Shown here piece after piece: positions 46,601 to 57,549 of a stretch of 64,000 nt of DNA. The stretch's first letter is position 1, and each line of letters begins with the position of its first letter. Below the pieces are notes generated by a model. It saw only the letters and a list, made by a program, of their open reading frames with translations, had not been told where the DNA came from and searched no databases. A program made the position numbers and the translations under genes. Where the stretch lies: contig QRDG01000527.1 of the NCBI GenBank assembly GCA_012064385.1, forward strand, positions 1,411,639-1,475,638, in the 5' to 3' direction. The DNA is from Puccinellia tenuiflora (Eukaryota; Streptophyta; Magnoliopsida; Poales; Poaceae).

Positions 46601-48020
46601 TGACTTGCAGACGAACAGCACTGTCCCTTGCCCGCAGATGTCGACTCGCGAGCCATCGCCGAACTTGACGGTTCTGACGATGCTGGTGTCGAGTTCCGCG
46701 AACGCGGCGCGGTCACCAGTCATGTGATTGGTGGCGCCCGAGTCGAGGTACCAGACGCCCTCCTTGGCATCCCCTCCTTGCGCCAGGTTGACCTGCGCCT
46801 TCTCCTCCAGCAGGAAGAGGTTCGACTCCTTGCGAGTCGACTGGGCCGACTCCTCCCAAGTCCCCTTCTTCGGCTCCTCCTGAGCTGGCGTGTCCCACTC
46901 CGCGACCCAATGGATCCGCGAGTTCTCCTTCGGAGGAGTCGACGCTCCCTCCGACTCCGCCACCGGTCAAGTCCGTGACTCTGCCACCGGTCGAGAAGAG
47001 GGTGCCGCCTCTGATGCGCCCGACTCCGCCTGAGTCGACGCTGGGAGTTGCGGAGCCGACGCAACGGTGCACGCCTGCACCATGAGCAGCGCGTCGTCGT
47101 TGTCGCCTCCGCCGCGCACGAGGTGGGCCTGGCCCTGCTCGCGCTGCTTCTTGCGGCAGTCTCGCGCCCAGTGGCCGACGACTCCACAGTACCTGCACGT
47201 GTCTTTCGACGTGCCAGGGTTCCCAGCTCCACGAGCTGAGTTGCCTCTACCGCGACCGCGCGGTTTGCCGCCGCCGCGTCCGGTATGGCTGGAGGATCCA
47301 CCTCCATCTTGCAGGCGCATCCGAGAGAACCACTCCTCCTCCGTGAGGAGTAGTTTCCCAGCCTGCTTGGCCTCCGGCTTCTCCGCCTCATGTCGCTCCT
47401 CAGCCGTTTTGAGGCGGCCGATGAGCTCCTCCATGGGGAGCGTGTCGAGGTCGAGCAGGGTCTCGATGGAGCATGCCATCTACGAGAACCTCGTGGGAAC
47501 GACCGAGAGAAACTTACGGATAGTGTCCGGCTCGGTGATGGTGACGCCGAGCACCCCAAGCTGCGACACGAGCGACGACAGCCTCATGGCGAAGTCGTCG
47601 ATGTTCTCGCCGTCGCCGAACTTGATGGCCTCGTACTGCTTCTTGAGCGCCGTCGCCTTCGCCTCCCGGACACGGGTGTCTCCGACCCGCATCGTCTTGA
47701 TCGCCTCCCACGCCTCCTTGGCCGTCTTCTTCGACGCCAGTGTGGAGATCATCTCCGGCGGAACGGCGAGCAGCATGTACTCCATTGCTGCCCGGTCCGT
47801 CTCGCGCTCCTCCGTGCCATCATGCACGGCGGACCACGCATGGCGTGCCTCAAGCTTCACTTGCATGAGCAGCGCCCAGTCCGCGTAGTTTGACCGCGTA
47901 AGCAGCGGCCACGAACTACCGGCCTCCCGCACAACACGCTGGACTGCCAGCATGCTCGCGGCCTCCTTCGCCTCCGCCGGTACGAGCGCCTTTCCGTCGC
48001 CCATCTCCGGTGAGATCTCT

Positions 48021-48044
48021 CAAGAACTCAGGCTCTGATACCAA
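48021..48044 (-). promoter_or_regulatory. primer-binding site (tRNA-iMet type) of copia element
   Basis: On the minus strand, TTGGTATCAGAGCCTGAG follows the 5' LTR after a short gap. TGGTATCAGAGC is complementary to the initiator tRNA-Met 3' end, the usual copia primer. Confidence 0.92.
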
Positions 48045-48045
48045 T

Positions 48046-48592
48046 TGTTGCCCGTGAGATAGAGAGAGAGAGAGGGGAGTGTGTGCCAAAGAAAAAAGTT
48101 TTGCCTCCATTTTTCCCTTTTTCTATTGATGGGATATTTATAGGGTATCCTACAAAATATCTGGCTAGATCTTTCCATCCAGCCGTGGCGAACTTGTCCA
48201 CATCGGGACAGATGTCACACCGCTACGCGCGGGCCTGCACAGGTGTCCAGGACACCTGTGCTTCTAGAACCTTCTCGCAGATTCCAGACCGCCAACACCC
48301 GCGCTGACGTGTCCACGAGCCGGAGTCGACAGGCCAACTCCGTCACTCGACTACGCACGAGCCGGAGTCGACATACCGACTCCGTCACTCGACACTTCCT
48401 CGGGTAGGAGTCGAGAGTTCGACTCCACGTACCCGGAAACTAGTGTACCTGCCGGACTCGAAGACATTTCGAGTCCCGGTTACTACTACTACTGCTGTCG
48501 AGTCAGAACAGACTTCGACTCGACGATTCGACTCGACTCGAGACACTCCTCAAGTCGGTTCGACTGCCCTAGAACACAAGCCTATTCCAACA
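48046..48592 (-). repeat. 5' LTR of copia element
   Basis: 547 bp, about 97% identical by eye to 39392-39936. The extra AG is in a short (AG)n run near its inner edge. Confidence 0.95.
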
Positions 48593-49470
48593 GACTGTAG
48601 ACGAAGAAGATCCCGTGCACGTCCGGCTCCAGCTCCCGCGTGTCGACGACGTCCACGTGCTCCTCCTCCGCAGCTAGCCCAGCACGGCGGCTCCCATGGC
48701 GACGGCGACGTGGTCTTCTCCGGCTGGGTTTTGGAGGGGCTCGGGAAGAAGAAGGACAGAGGGGAAGAAGGAGGAAGAGAGGGTGGCGGCGGCAGATGGG
48801 GAAGGGGAGAGGGGTTAGGGTTTGGGGAAGGGGCGGCTGGCTGCTGGATTTATAGGAGGGAAGCAAGGGAGCAGGTGGCATGGTGCTGGGCGACGGCACG
48901 GTCACGCGTGCTGCGTGCTCCTCTCGTACGGGAAGAAAGGAGGAGTTGGGCTATTGCTGGGCCGGAAGGAGATCAGGCCAGAAGGAAGAAGAGAGGGAGA
49001 GAAGAGAGATGGCTTCGGCATTTTTTTTTGAGTAAAAAGGATTTTCCCAATAAAGTTGGAAAAGGGAGAAGGATAAGATAGAAAAGAGGAAAAAGAAAAA
49101 GAGAGAAGGAGAGAAGAATAAAGATAAGAGGGAAAAGAAAAAGAGAGGAAAATTTGCAAAACAAAATTAGGTTTTTTTACAAAAATAATTTCAAAAGCTT
49201 TATTTTTATTTGAAGAGATTTTCCGAAATAGTACCAATATTATTTTGGGGGTTTGTTTGAAAATTAGAAAAGGAGAGGGGTGGGGTTTTTTTTTTTTAAA
49301 CCCTAGGATTAGTTGGCAAAACAAAAATAGTTTAGCTAAAATAATATTTTGATTTTTCTTTTGCCAAAAAAAAAATGCAAGGTGATTGATGCATGATGTC
49401 ATGATGATGCAAAAAAATAAAATAACAAGCAATTTCTAATTTGGGGAAAAACTCCGGGCATTACATCACA

Positions 49471-51183
49471 TCCATATGCCATGTCATGCTTGATAATCTC
49501 ATATATATTGTGCTTTGGATAGAATTGCTCATGTCACATCTTTGAGTTCTTTCCATAGTACACATGCTATGCAGTAGAAATTCAATTTGATTTGTGAATA
49601 TGACATTGATGAAAAACTTGTGGTTAATGATTGTTTTCCCTAACTAGTGATGATATTTCCATGCTAGACTTGCATATTTTAGGAATCATCCTCATTTTCC
49701 ATGTCATGAGAACTTAAAGTTGGAAAATCATAATCATGCTTGTGTTGCAATAAACAAATTGACTACTTGCTACTCCTTCCTTTGACTAATATAAGATGTT
49801 TACCTTTTTTTATTCGTGGGTATCTAGACATATTTATTATGTATGCTCACTCATTTTATTTTTATTTAATCCATATTAGAATATCCAAAACATCTTATAT
49901 TAGTGAACAGAGGGAGTATTTCCTAAAGTTTGCTTGTGCATATGATAGAGCCGTATTTTTTTTATAATAATGATCATTATGCCATGACTTTGAATAAGAA
50001 TGCTTGTTGTGTTGCCACATATATGACAACCAATTTAACATTCACTAGATTTGTTGGTAATCAATATTTTTATTTGGATATGCCTTGCTATGAATGTTTC
50101 AAAATTTCTCTCATTATTGCATCCAATATGTTGAACAATCGTTCTTCTCAATGCTTCATTTTCAATAATGCTTGTATGATCGCACATGATAAGTCCCACA
50201 ATGGTAAGCATATTACCATGTCTTGATTGCACATATTCCATGCAGTTCATAATAAATGCTTTTGGGTAATGGGGATGTGCAAATAAAAATATGCATAATG
50301 ATGGATGATGTGTACATCTACCATGCACACATATTATTTTTTATGTCTATTATGTGTGTAGGTACCCGTACTCAATGTCAACTTGATTCAATATGAGTTG
50401 ACTAAAAAAGCACTTGAGAGCATACGGAGATTGTCACACTTTGTAATGAAATCACATGTTTTGCATCAAACAAGTTGAGCAACTGCTCTTTCCAATGGTT
50501 TGTTTGCAAGCATGTTAGTGCTTCCGGTTTCCTGTGTGACAATCATGTTTCCATGAACTATCTTATTGATGCTTTATGTGTTGAAACATATATGGTTAAC
50601 AATTGTTCTATCTAAAGGCTTGTTTGAAAGCATAATGCTATTGTGGGAATGTATTGTCATAAGTGTTATCAAATTTCTTCCATTGGTGTTGCAACAAATA
50701 TGTCAAAAACTTGCTCTTTCCTATATGTGTTTGCATCAGTGATGAAGTTCTGTACATTCTTCATCTTGTGCATTTGAAATTCTCCTCATATTGCATCAAC
50801 GATGTTCACGAATTTCTCTTTAGGATGCTTTGATTGCACTAAATCCATATGTTCAAACTAAGATAGCTCCAATAGCCTTCTCAAAATTTCAGGGAGTTTT
50901 TGTGTTCCCATATTTTGTGGATGTTCAAAAGAATTACTTGCACATGCATTGACCTTGCATTTGCACTATCTTTTATATTATTGTGTTTTGATAATGGTGT
51001 TATGAACAAGAACATAAATGTCATGGATGATATGATCCTCTATCATACGTATAAGCATATGGTTTGCTTGATCATTGGTGTATGTAGGTACAAATGCTTA
51101 TTTTCAACCACTAATCGAACACGAGTTGATAAACCGAGCTCTAGAGAGCTACTTGTGCATGAGCTTATATGAGTGGTTTCAAC
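49471..51183. repeat. AT-rich unclassified repeat with degenerate internal units
   Basis: No gene is supported. A motif resembling 'ttgcatcaaayatgttgaacaattgctctttcc' recurs in degenerate form near 50117, 50462, 50580, 50686 and 50783. Several copies are followed by 'aatgcttgtttgcaagcat'. This suggests an old tandem expansion or a decayed repeat-rich element. A Stowaway MITE lies within it. Confidence 0.5.
49773..49916. mobile_element. Stowaway MITE 4 (144 bp)
   Basis: CTCCTTCCTTTGACTAATAT at the left and CTCCCTCTGTTCACTAATAT (inverted) at the right, flanked by TA (49771-49772 and 49917-49918). The two ends pair well and the interior is AT-rich. Confidence 0.92.
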
Positions 51184-51537
51184 CCCACACTTACCAATGG
51201 CAATGGGTACCCATTACCCGCATACCCAGTGGGTTTTTACCCATTAGGGTGAGGGTTTGGTGAAAAAGTTTTACCCATGGGTAAGTAAATGGTAAAAAAT
51301 GTGCACCCGATGGGTAGGCCTGTAAGTGGGCTAGCCCGTGGCTGTCCGTCAGCTTGCCACTTCTCCCCGTTTAACCAAACGGGATTAGGATTTTCGCCAT
51401 TTAATTCCAGCTTAGTTCGGCGGCGGCCGTCTAGACCACTTAAACCCACCAAACAGCAACTCAAGTTTGGAGTCAAGCGGCGTTCTGTTTTCGTTCGCTC
51501 AGCTCACCAAACCAGCAACATCTCCAATTGAGTTTGC

Positions 51538-51867
51538 GTGGGAATACCAGTCCAGGAATCCAGACACATCGTGGGAAGTTGCAACGCGTACGCACCGTTG
51601 AGGATGAGATCAGCGAGCACAAGAAGCAGCTCAAACAGGCCGCCGACGCCAACTCTGCCGCCGTCGCCGGTTGGCGCCGGGAACTCCGCCCCTTTTCCGC
51701 AGCCAAGTCCGCCGCGGAGGTCAAGATTGGCGAGCTCGCCGAGGGAGCTGGGAACTCGGTGCTCCGCAGCTACCCCGGAGGCCGCCTGCCAGGTGCTGCT
51801 ATCCGTCGATGCTTGGGTTTGTGTAGCGCGACGGCGCGACCTCAAGCCAGAGAACGTCTTGCTCTAA
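51538..51867 (+). pseudogene. kinase-like fragment inside the hAT element
   Basis: An open frame of about 110 codons ends with RRRDLKPENVLL and a stop. That is the catalytic-loop signature of Ser/Thr kinases (HRDLKPENxLL) with Arg instead of His. No other kinase subdomain (glycine loop, VAIK lysine, DFG) is present. The upstream part is Ser/Pro-rich and unrecognised. In another frame the same DNA (51528-51965) gives a charged, helix-prone stretch (ISEHKKQLKQAADANSAAV). Either a small exon piece was captured or the motif arose by chance. I favour capture but weakly. Confidence 0.35.
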
Positions 51868-52106
51868 GGGGCACGAGAAGCAGATCGAGGGAACGCCAGG
51901 AAGAACCAGCAGGCCAACACAGAGCTTCAGGACCCGAGCACGCTGTCGGAATCTCCCCGGAGTAGGAGATCGACGCGGCGACGGCTCTAAGGGGCACGAG
52001 AAGCAGCTCGAGGGAACGCCAGGAAGAACCAGCAGGCCAACACAGAGTTTCAGGACCCGAGCACGCTGTCGGAATCTCCCCGGAGGAGGAGATCGACGCG
52101 GCGACG
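51861..52106. repeat. two tandem 123-bp units
   Basis: Units start 'gctctaaggggcacgagaag' at 51861 and again at 51984, and run to 'gacgcggcgacgg'. They differ at only a few positions (for example cagatcgagg/cagctcgagg). They lie inside the hAT element and must have arisen after or during capture. Confidence 0.93.
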
Positions 52107-53184
52107 GCCAGTGCGGCGACGCGCTGTACCCCTTCGTTGGCAGCTCTCCACGGATCTTGGCATCTCGCCGGACACTCGCTGCTCGAGGGACGGGCATGGA
52201 GGCGGCCGGCGTTGAGGAGTTGAAGGGGCAGCGGAGGCTGGATCGACGACAGTGGGGGGTCTCCTTGCCATGGCTCCCGCTGGTGCGACGCGGCGGCGGT
52301 AGCGAGCACGTCGCTTGTGTCCGTGAATTTTTGCTGCCAACTCGTGGGTGTCCACTTAACGATTTAAGTGAGGTGGGTTTAGGGTAGCCATGTACAACCC
52401 GACTCCACTTACAGGCCTATCGATGGGCATTGTGGGTGCGGACATGGTACACCAAAATCCATACCCGGTTATTTTTATATATGATTGTAATTCTGGAAAA
52501 AAACCCAAAATCTAGTATACTAACCGCCTCCAGCCTCCACAAAGGTCCAATCATAGTCTACGCCACCCCCTCGTATTTTTCGCTCATAATTATCGCTCGA
52601 CTCGCACGCCCTCGTTTCCTCTCCCGAGCCTCCTCAAATTGTAGATCGAATCGATGGCGGGGCGATTTTTCGATCTTTCTTTTTGCTATCAAAGTGTGAT
52701 GAACTTATTTATGTTGCGGTCATGTGAACATTTATTGTAATCGTTAAATTGTGAACTTCTGGAGTTACCGTCATGTGGCTGTTTGGCACTTGTGCTGCTG
52801 CAAAGTTTGAACTATATATTGTTATGCTTTTATGTAACTTATGTTGGAATATAATGATGTTATTTTTCCTATACGCACTATGTTACTTTGATATCTATAG
52901 TATATTGCTGTTATGAACTTTTGATGTTAATTTTTTGTGGGTTTACCCGTGGGTTTTCAATACCGACGCGGATGCGGGTATGGTATAAAAAATTTACCGA
53001 CGCGCGGGTGTGGATACGGGTGTGGTTAAGATATATGGACGTGGGTGCAGGTTTGGTTAAGCTATACCCACGCCCAATGGGTGCGGGTGCCATCAGTACC
53101 CACACTTCTATGGAACAAGATCTTACAATAAGGGCACATCGACATCTTTCTAAGGTGACTTCCTTCTACTTACTGAAAGAACAA

Positions 53185-54890
53185 ACGATGCCGAATAAAA
53201 CTATGTGTTTAAATTAACAATCCAACAACCTAATATACTAGGCTCACCTATGTGCACCAACAACTTATGCTAAGCAAGGCAAGCAACAAGGTGATAGCAA
53301 GATATAAAACTTCAAGCACGAAGGCTATCACAATGTAAATTGCATAAGTAAATAGCTCGGGTATAGAAATAACCGAGGCACACGGAGACGAGGATGTATT
53401 CCCGAGTTCCTCCTTGTTAAGGGAGTACGTCTCGTTGGAGGGGTGTGAGCTCGCCACAAGAGGCTTACTCAAGATGCCACAAATGCCTCACCCTATTCTC
53501 TAATGAACCGTACCTAAGGGTTTGGTTCACCTTCCACTATCGGAATCCTTCAAGGCGGAATCCGGAGCCTTTACAATGTTCTTGGGGCACACACCCACAA
53601 CTCAATTGGGGGCTCTCAAATCTTGGCCGAAGCTTCACAACTCGAAGACTTCACGGCACACTAAACCGTCTAGGGTACACAATGCACCCAAGAGGCACAA
53701 GCTCTTGGGAACACAATGCACCCAAGAGTAACAAGCTTCTCAACTTTCAACCTTCACGAATCTTCGTGGAGAGAGCAAACCGATGCAACTAATGCAAAAG
53801 GCAAGAACACACTAAGTGGTCAAATCCTTCTCTCCAAAATCTAACCAAAGCAACTAATACTATGGAGGGATTTAAGAGGAAGAACAAGGAGGAGAACCAC
53901 AAAAGAACTCCAAGAACTAGATCCACTAGGTTCCCCTCACTTAGAGGAGAGATTGTTTGGTGGAAACATCGATCTAGATCTCCTTTCTTGAATCTCTAAA
54001 TTTGGGCAAGAATCATTGGAGTGATTGAGAGAAATCAAGCTCACAAGTTTGCACCAATGGAGGAGAGAGAGAGAGTGAGTGAGCTGCTACCTCTTGGGGA
54101 AGAAGGAGGCTATTTATAGCCTCCCCCAAAATCTGACCGTTGGGGGCAGCGAGGGGCCGGAACTTCCGGCCGGAGGCCAGAACTTCCGCCGCATACACCG
54201 GAAATTTCCGGAGCAAAGCTCCGGTGCAAAGATCCGGACCCCCTCCAGAGAGAAAACGCGAAAAGACTTAGCCAAAAAGCTCAGATGAAAATATGGGCCG
54301 GAACTTCTGGTGCTTGGGCCGGAACTTCCGGGGGCCGGAATTTTCGTCCTCAGGGCCGGAACTTCCGCCCCACTGAAAACTGCAGAAAAACCCGCAGGGC
54401 CGGTAGTACCGCCCCAAGGGCCGGTACTTCCGCCCCCACCCAAACCAGCCTGCCAACGGCTAGCAGCGAAAACCCGCAGGGCTGGTACTACCGGGAAACG
54501 GACCGGTAGTACCGATGGACCCGGTACTATCGGAACCACTTCCGGTTAAAAACAAGAGGTATCCAGTACCGAAAAACTTAAGCGGAAGTAGCCCCGATAC
54601 TACCGGCCATGGTTCGGCCGGTACTACCGGCAAGTACAGCGGTACTACCGGACACAGAAAACAGTAGAACACCCGGTACGAGAAAAATCATAACTTAATC
54701 ATCCGGACTCCGTTTTCGATGATCTTGGGCTCGTTAGATTCGCAACGAAAAGTTCTACAAGATCATGCAGAGAAACATCATGGTACATCATGTGAGGAGG
54801 AAGTGAAAGAACAAATGATGCCTAGATGACGCCTAGAGGGTGGGGGGTGAATAGGCGATTAAAACTTTTTCTATTTAGGGGCTTGATAAT
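53185..54890. repeat. unclassified long repeat, unit 1
   Basis: Noncoding. It is collinear with 54895-56360, sharing 'gtgatagcaagatat', 'gagttcctccttgttaaggg', 'ctcgccacaagagg' and 'agatctcc'-type blocks in the same order. Between two conserved modules it carries an array of CCGGAACTTCCGG and CCGGTACTACCGG words (about 54140-54660). It closes with a module around 'ctccgttttcgatgatcttgg...atgcagagaaacatcat' (54705-54785). Confidence 0.75.
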
Positions 54891-54894
54891 TGCG

Positions 54895-56360
54895 GAATAA
54901 AACTAGATGTTTAAATTAACAAACCAACACCTAAAATACTAGGTTTGCCTAAGTGCACCAAAAACTTATGCTAAGCAATATGACAACAAGGTGATAGCAA
55001 GATATGAACTTCAAGCACGAAGGCTATCACAATGTAAATTGCATAAGTAAAAGGCTCGGGTATAGAAATAACCGAGGCACGAGGAGACGAGGATTTATTC
55101 CCGAGTTCCTCCTTGTTAAGGGAGTACGTCTCGTTGGAGGGGTGTGAGCTCGCCACAAGAGGCCTACTCAAGATGCCACAAAGGCCTCACCCTATTCTCC
55201 GATGAACCGCATCCAAAGGTTTGGTTCACCTTCCACTATCGGAATCCTTCGGGGCGGATTCCGGAGCCCTTACAACTTTTGGGGCACACACCCACAACTC
55301 AATTGGGGGCTCCCAAATCGTGCCGAAGCTTCACAAGTCGAAGTCTTCGCGGCACCTCCAAACCGTCTAGGGTACACGATGCACTCAAGAGGCAACAAGC
55401 TCTTGGGACACAATGCACCCAAGAGTAACAAGCTTCTCACCTTCAACTTCACGTATCACCGTGGAGAGAGCAACCCGATGCAACTAATGCAAAAGGCAAG
55501 AGCACACAAAGTGGTCAAATCCTTCACTCCTAAATTCCAACCAAAGCAACTAATGCTATGGAGGGAATAAGAGAGGAAAAATAAAGGGGATGAACACAAA
55601 GCAACCCCAAATCTAGATCCACTAGGTTCCCCTCACTTAGAGGAGATTTTGATTGGTGGAATGGTAGATCTAGATCTCCTCTCTTGAATCCCTAAATTTG
55701 GGCAAGAATCATCGGAGGGATTGAGAGGAAGCCAAGTTTGAGAAGGTTAACAATGGAGGGGAGAAAATAGCTCAAGAGGTTGGCAAAAGGTTAGGGTTTA
55801 ATTGGGGAAGAAACCCCTTAAAAAGGAGGCTCCAAAATGGAGCCGTTGGAGAGGCATCAGGATGCCCGGCCTGGTGGCCGGCCTAGGCCGGCTGGGGGGC
55901 CGGCCACATATCAACATGCATGGCACACAGGGCAGCCGGCCACCCCCAGAGCCGCCCGGCCTGGGCCGGCCAGGGGGCCGGCCACCCCCCAGAGCCGCCC
56001 GGCCTGGAGCCCGGCCTGGGCCGGCCAGCCTGATTGTTTTTCTTTTTCTCTTTTTAAATTCTGTTTTGAAAAATCGACTAAACCGAAAACGCAATAACTT
56101 TCGCATACGAACTCCATTTTCGATATTCTTGGACTCATTGGAATCGTCACAACAAACACTGCAAGAATATGCAGAGAAACATCATAGTCCAAGAATATAT
56201 TATAAAAATAAATGGGAAAAGGTAAAAGCTCCCATTTGCAAATCGGAAATGCAATAACTTTCACCCACGAACTCCGTTTTCGATAAAAGTGGACTCGTTG
56301 GAATCATCGCAACAAGCACAACAAGATTATGCAGAGAAACATCATAGTCCAACAAAATAT
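54895..56360. repeat. unclassified long repeat, unit 2
   Basis: A diverged direct copy of unit 1. In the position of unit 1's CCGGAACTTCCGG array it carries a different one, built from GGCCGGCC words (about 55860-56030). The closing module 'cgaactcc.ttttcgat...atgcagagaaacatcatagtcc' appears twice (56105-56190 and 56265-56354). No open frame or terminal repeat was recognised. Confidence 0.75.
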
Positions 56361-56672
56361 TATAAAAACCAATGGGGAAAGTTTAAACCTCTATTTTTAA
56401 AAACCGGAAATGCCGAATCTTTTGCAATTGAAGTTCGAAAAAAGTAAAACCAATTTTGTTGAAAGAGGACGACAAATGCAACCCTTGAAAGTGGCAAACA
56501 AGCAATGGAGATTTTACAAAGAAATGGAATAGATAAATCTTCCGCACGGATGAACCGGCAAAATCTCCAATACCGAAACCGCAATAGAAGACGCATATGA
56601 AAACCGTTTTCGGTGATCTTGGCTTTGTCATGACAAGCATGACAAGCACCAAGACCACACCACGATAAGAGA

Positions 56673-57430
56673 CAAATAAGAACCAATAAAAATGATTGCA
56701 TGGATGCAAATGTTTGTGCTCTCAACGATGATACGATCACGATATTCGGTCGAGAGCCCCTCTTGATAGTACGATTATCTATCCTATAATCCGGTCTCTC
56801 ACTAAACAATATGAGACCGGTAAAATAGAAACCCTATCAAGATCATACCTTTGCCTTGCTCATTAATCCACTTGAGGCCGAAGATGGCGATCATCATCTC
56901 CTCAAGACGCACCACCTTTTCTTGATTGCGCTTCGCTTGGTGAAGATTCACATATGGCTCCCCCATACACCAAGATGGGAGAAGCACCTCTTTGGCATAT
57001 CTTCACTTGGCCTTTATCTTGATGACGAACACCTTGGCCTTGATCAACAAAAGNAAGAGCAAAATAAGAACCAATAAAGATGATGCCAATGATTCAAAGG
57101 TTTGAGCTCTCTACGACGATACGATCAAGAATTCAAGATACTCGCTCGAGAGCCCCTCTTAATAGTACGGCTATCTATCCTATAACCCGGTCTCTCAACT
57201 AACATCATGAGACCGGTAAAATAGAAACCCTATCAAGATCATACCTTTGCCTTGCGCATAATCCACTTGAGCTAGATGATGACGAACTTTGTCTTCTCAA
57301 GATGGATCACCTTTCTTGATTGCGCTCCGCTCGGTGAAGACTCGCAATGTGCTCCCCCATACACCAAGATGGGAGAGGCACTCTTCGACATATCTTCACT
57401 TGGCCTTTATCTTGATGACGATCACTGTCG
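56673..57430. repeat. two tandem ~389-bp units
   Basis: 'aaataagaaccaataaa' begins a unit at 56673 and again at 57062. Both contain 'gagagcccctctt.atagtac', 'gagaccggtaaaatagaaac', 'accctatcaagatcatacc' and 'cccccatacaccaagatggga' in order. The single ambiguous base of the window (N at 57054) falls at the junction of the two units. Confidence 0.88.
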
Positions 57431-57549
57431 TGGTATGGACATATGCCTAAGTGTAGGCTTCTGAGGTGTGGGAGCAGCTTGCATAGCCGGCGGCATCTAC
57501 TGGCGGGATTGGGCACTAAGGTATGAACCGAGCAGATGGCGGCCCCCGA

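Larger units (their letters stand above)
39938..48004 (-). pseudogene. copia gag-pol polyprotein with three nonsense codons
   Basis: The minus-strand frame starts MGDGKALVPAEAK at 48004. Excluding the solo LTR and one TCCAC repeat, it spans 4470 bp, an exact multiple of three. Gag (UBN2-type) ends with a CCHC knuckle, CRYCGVVGHWARDC. Next come protease (WYLDSGATNHM), integrase (HHCC region; Asp in HGDLCG, Asp in RTDRGGEF, Glu in KVVERRN), reverse transcriptase (VYVDDLVI) and RNase H (YSDSDLGGD). The frame resumes at 40085 (AKKIELEFVPTEHQLADMLT) and stops at 39940-39938. Stops interrupt at 47482-47480 (TAG), 46969-46967 (TGA) and 44827-44825 (TGA). At least the first and third sit where Gln and Arg codons are expected, which fits C-to-T change. 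There are no frameshifts. It is inactive now but was intact recently in evolutionary terms. Confidence 0.9.
39392..48592 (-). mobile_element. full-length copia retrotransposon, interrupted by a solo LTR
   Basis: The element is flanked by GACTG on both sides (39387-39391 and 48593-48597). Its genes are on the minus strand, so the 5' LTR is 48046-48592 and the 3' LTR is 39392-39936. The LTRs differ by about 14 substitutions and one AG dinucleotide by eye, mostly transitions. At the usual grass rate of 1.3e-8 this gives roughly one million years. A tRNA-iMet primer site and a polypurine stretch are present. The reading frame is continuous across all domains except for three nonsense codons, and the integrated solo LTR at 40091-43682 splits RNase H. 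Confidence 0.95.
36654..49465 (+). mobile_element. solo LTR (outer layer of nest), interrupted by a copia element
   Basis: It starts TGTAACGCCCCAAG at 36654 and ends CTCCGGGCATTACA at 49465. TCACA flanks both sides (36649-36653 and 49466-49470). Removing the copia insertion (39392-48592 plus one target repeat) leaves about 3.6 kb with no gag or pol and no second LTR, so it is a solo LTR. It shares 'tccataaccgtggacacgg' text with the inner solo LTR at 40091 (37427 versus 40855) and is of similar length, so the two belong to related families. The start of this LTR also occurs inverted at 860-1257. Confidence 0.88.
51192..53098. mobile_element. non-autonomous hAT element with captured-looking sequence
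   Basis: An exact 8-bp duplication CCCACACT flanks the element (51184-51191 and 53099-53106). The ends are TACCAATGGCA and, inverted, TACTGATGGCA. Both flanks are rich in 'gggtaccc/gggtgcgggt' words, the subterminal style of a plant hAT group. It is 1907 bp long with no transposase. The interior (about 51500-52390) is GC-rich and gene-like, includes a kinase-type motif, and contains a 123-bp tandem duplication. Confidence 0.9.
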
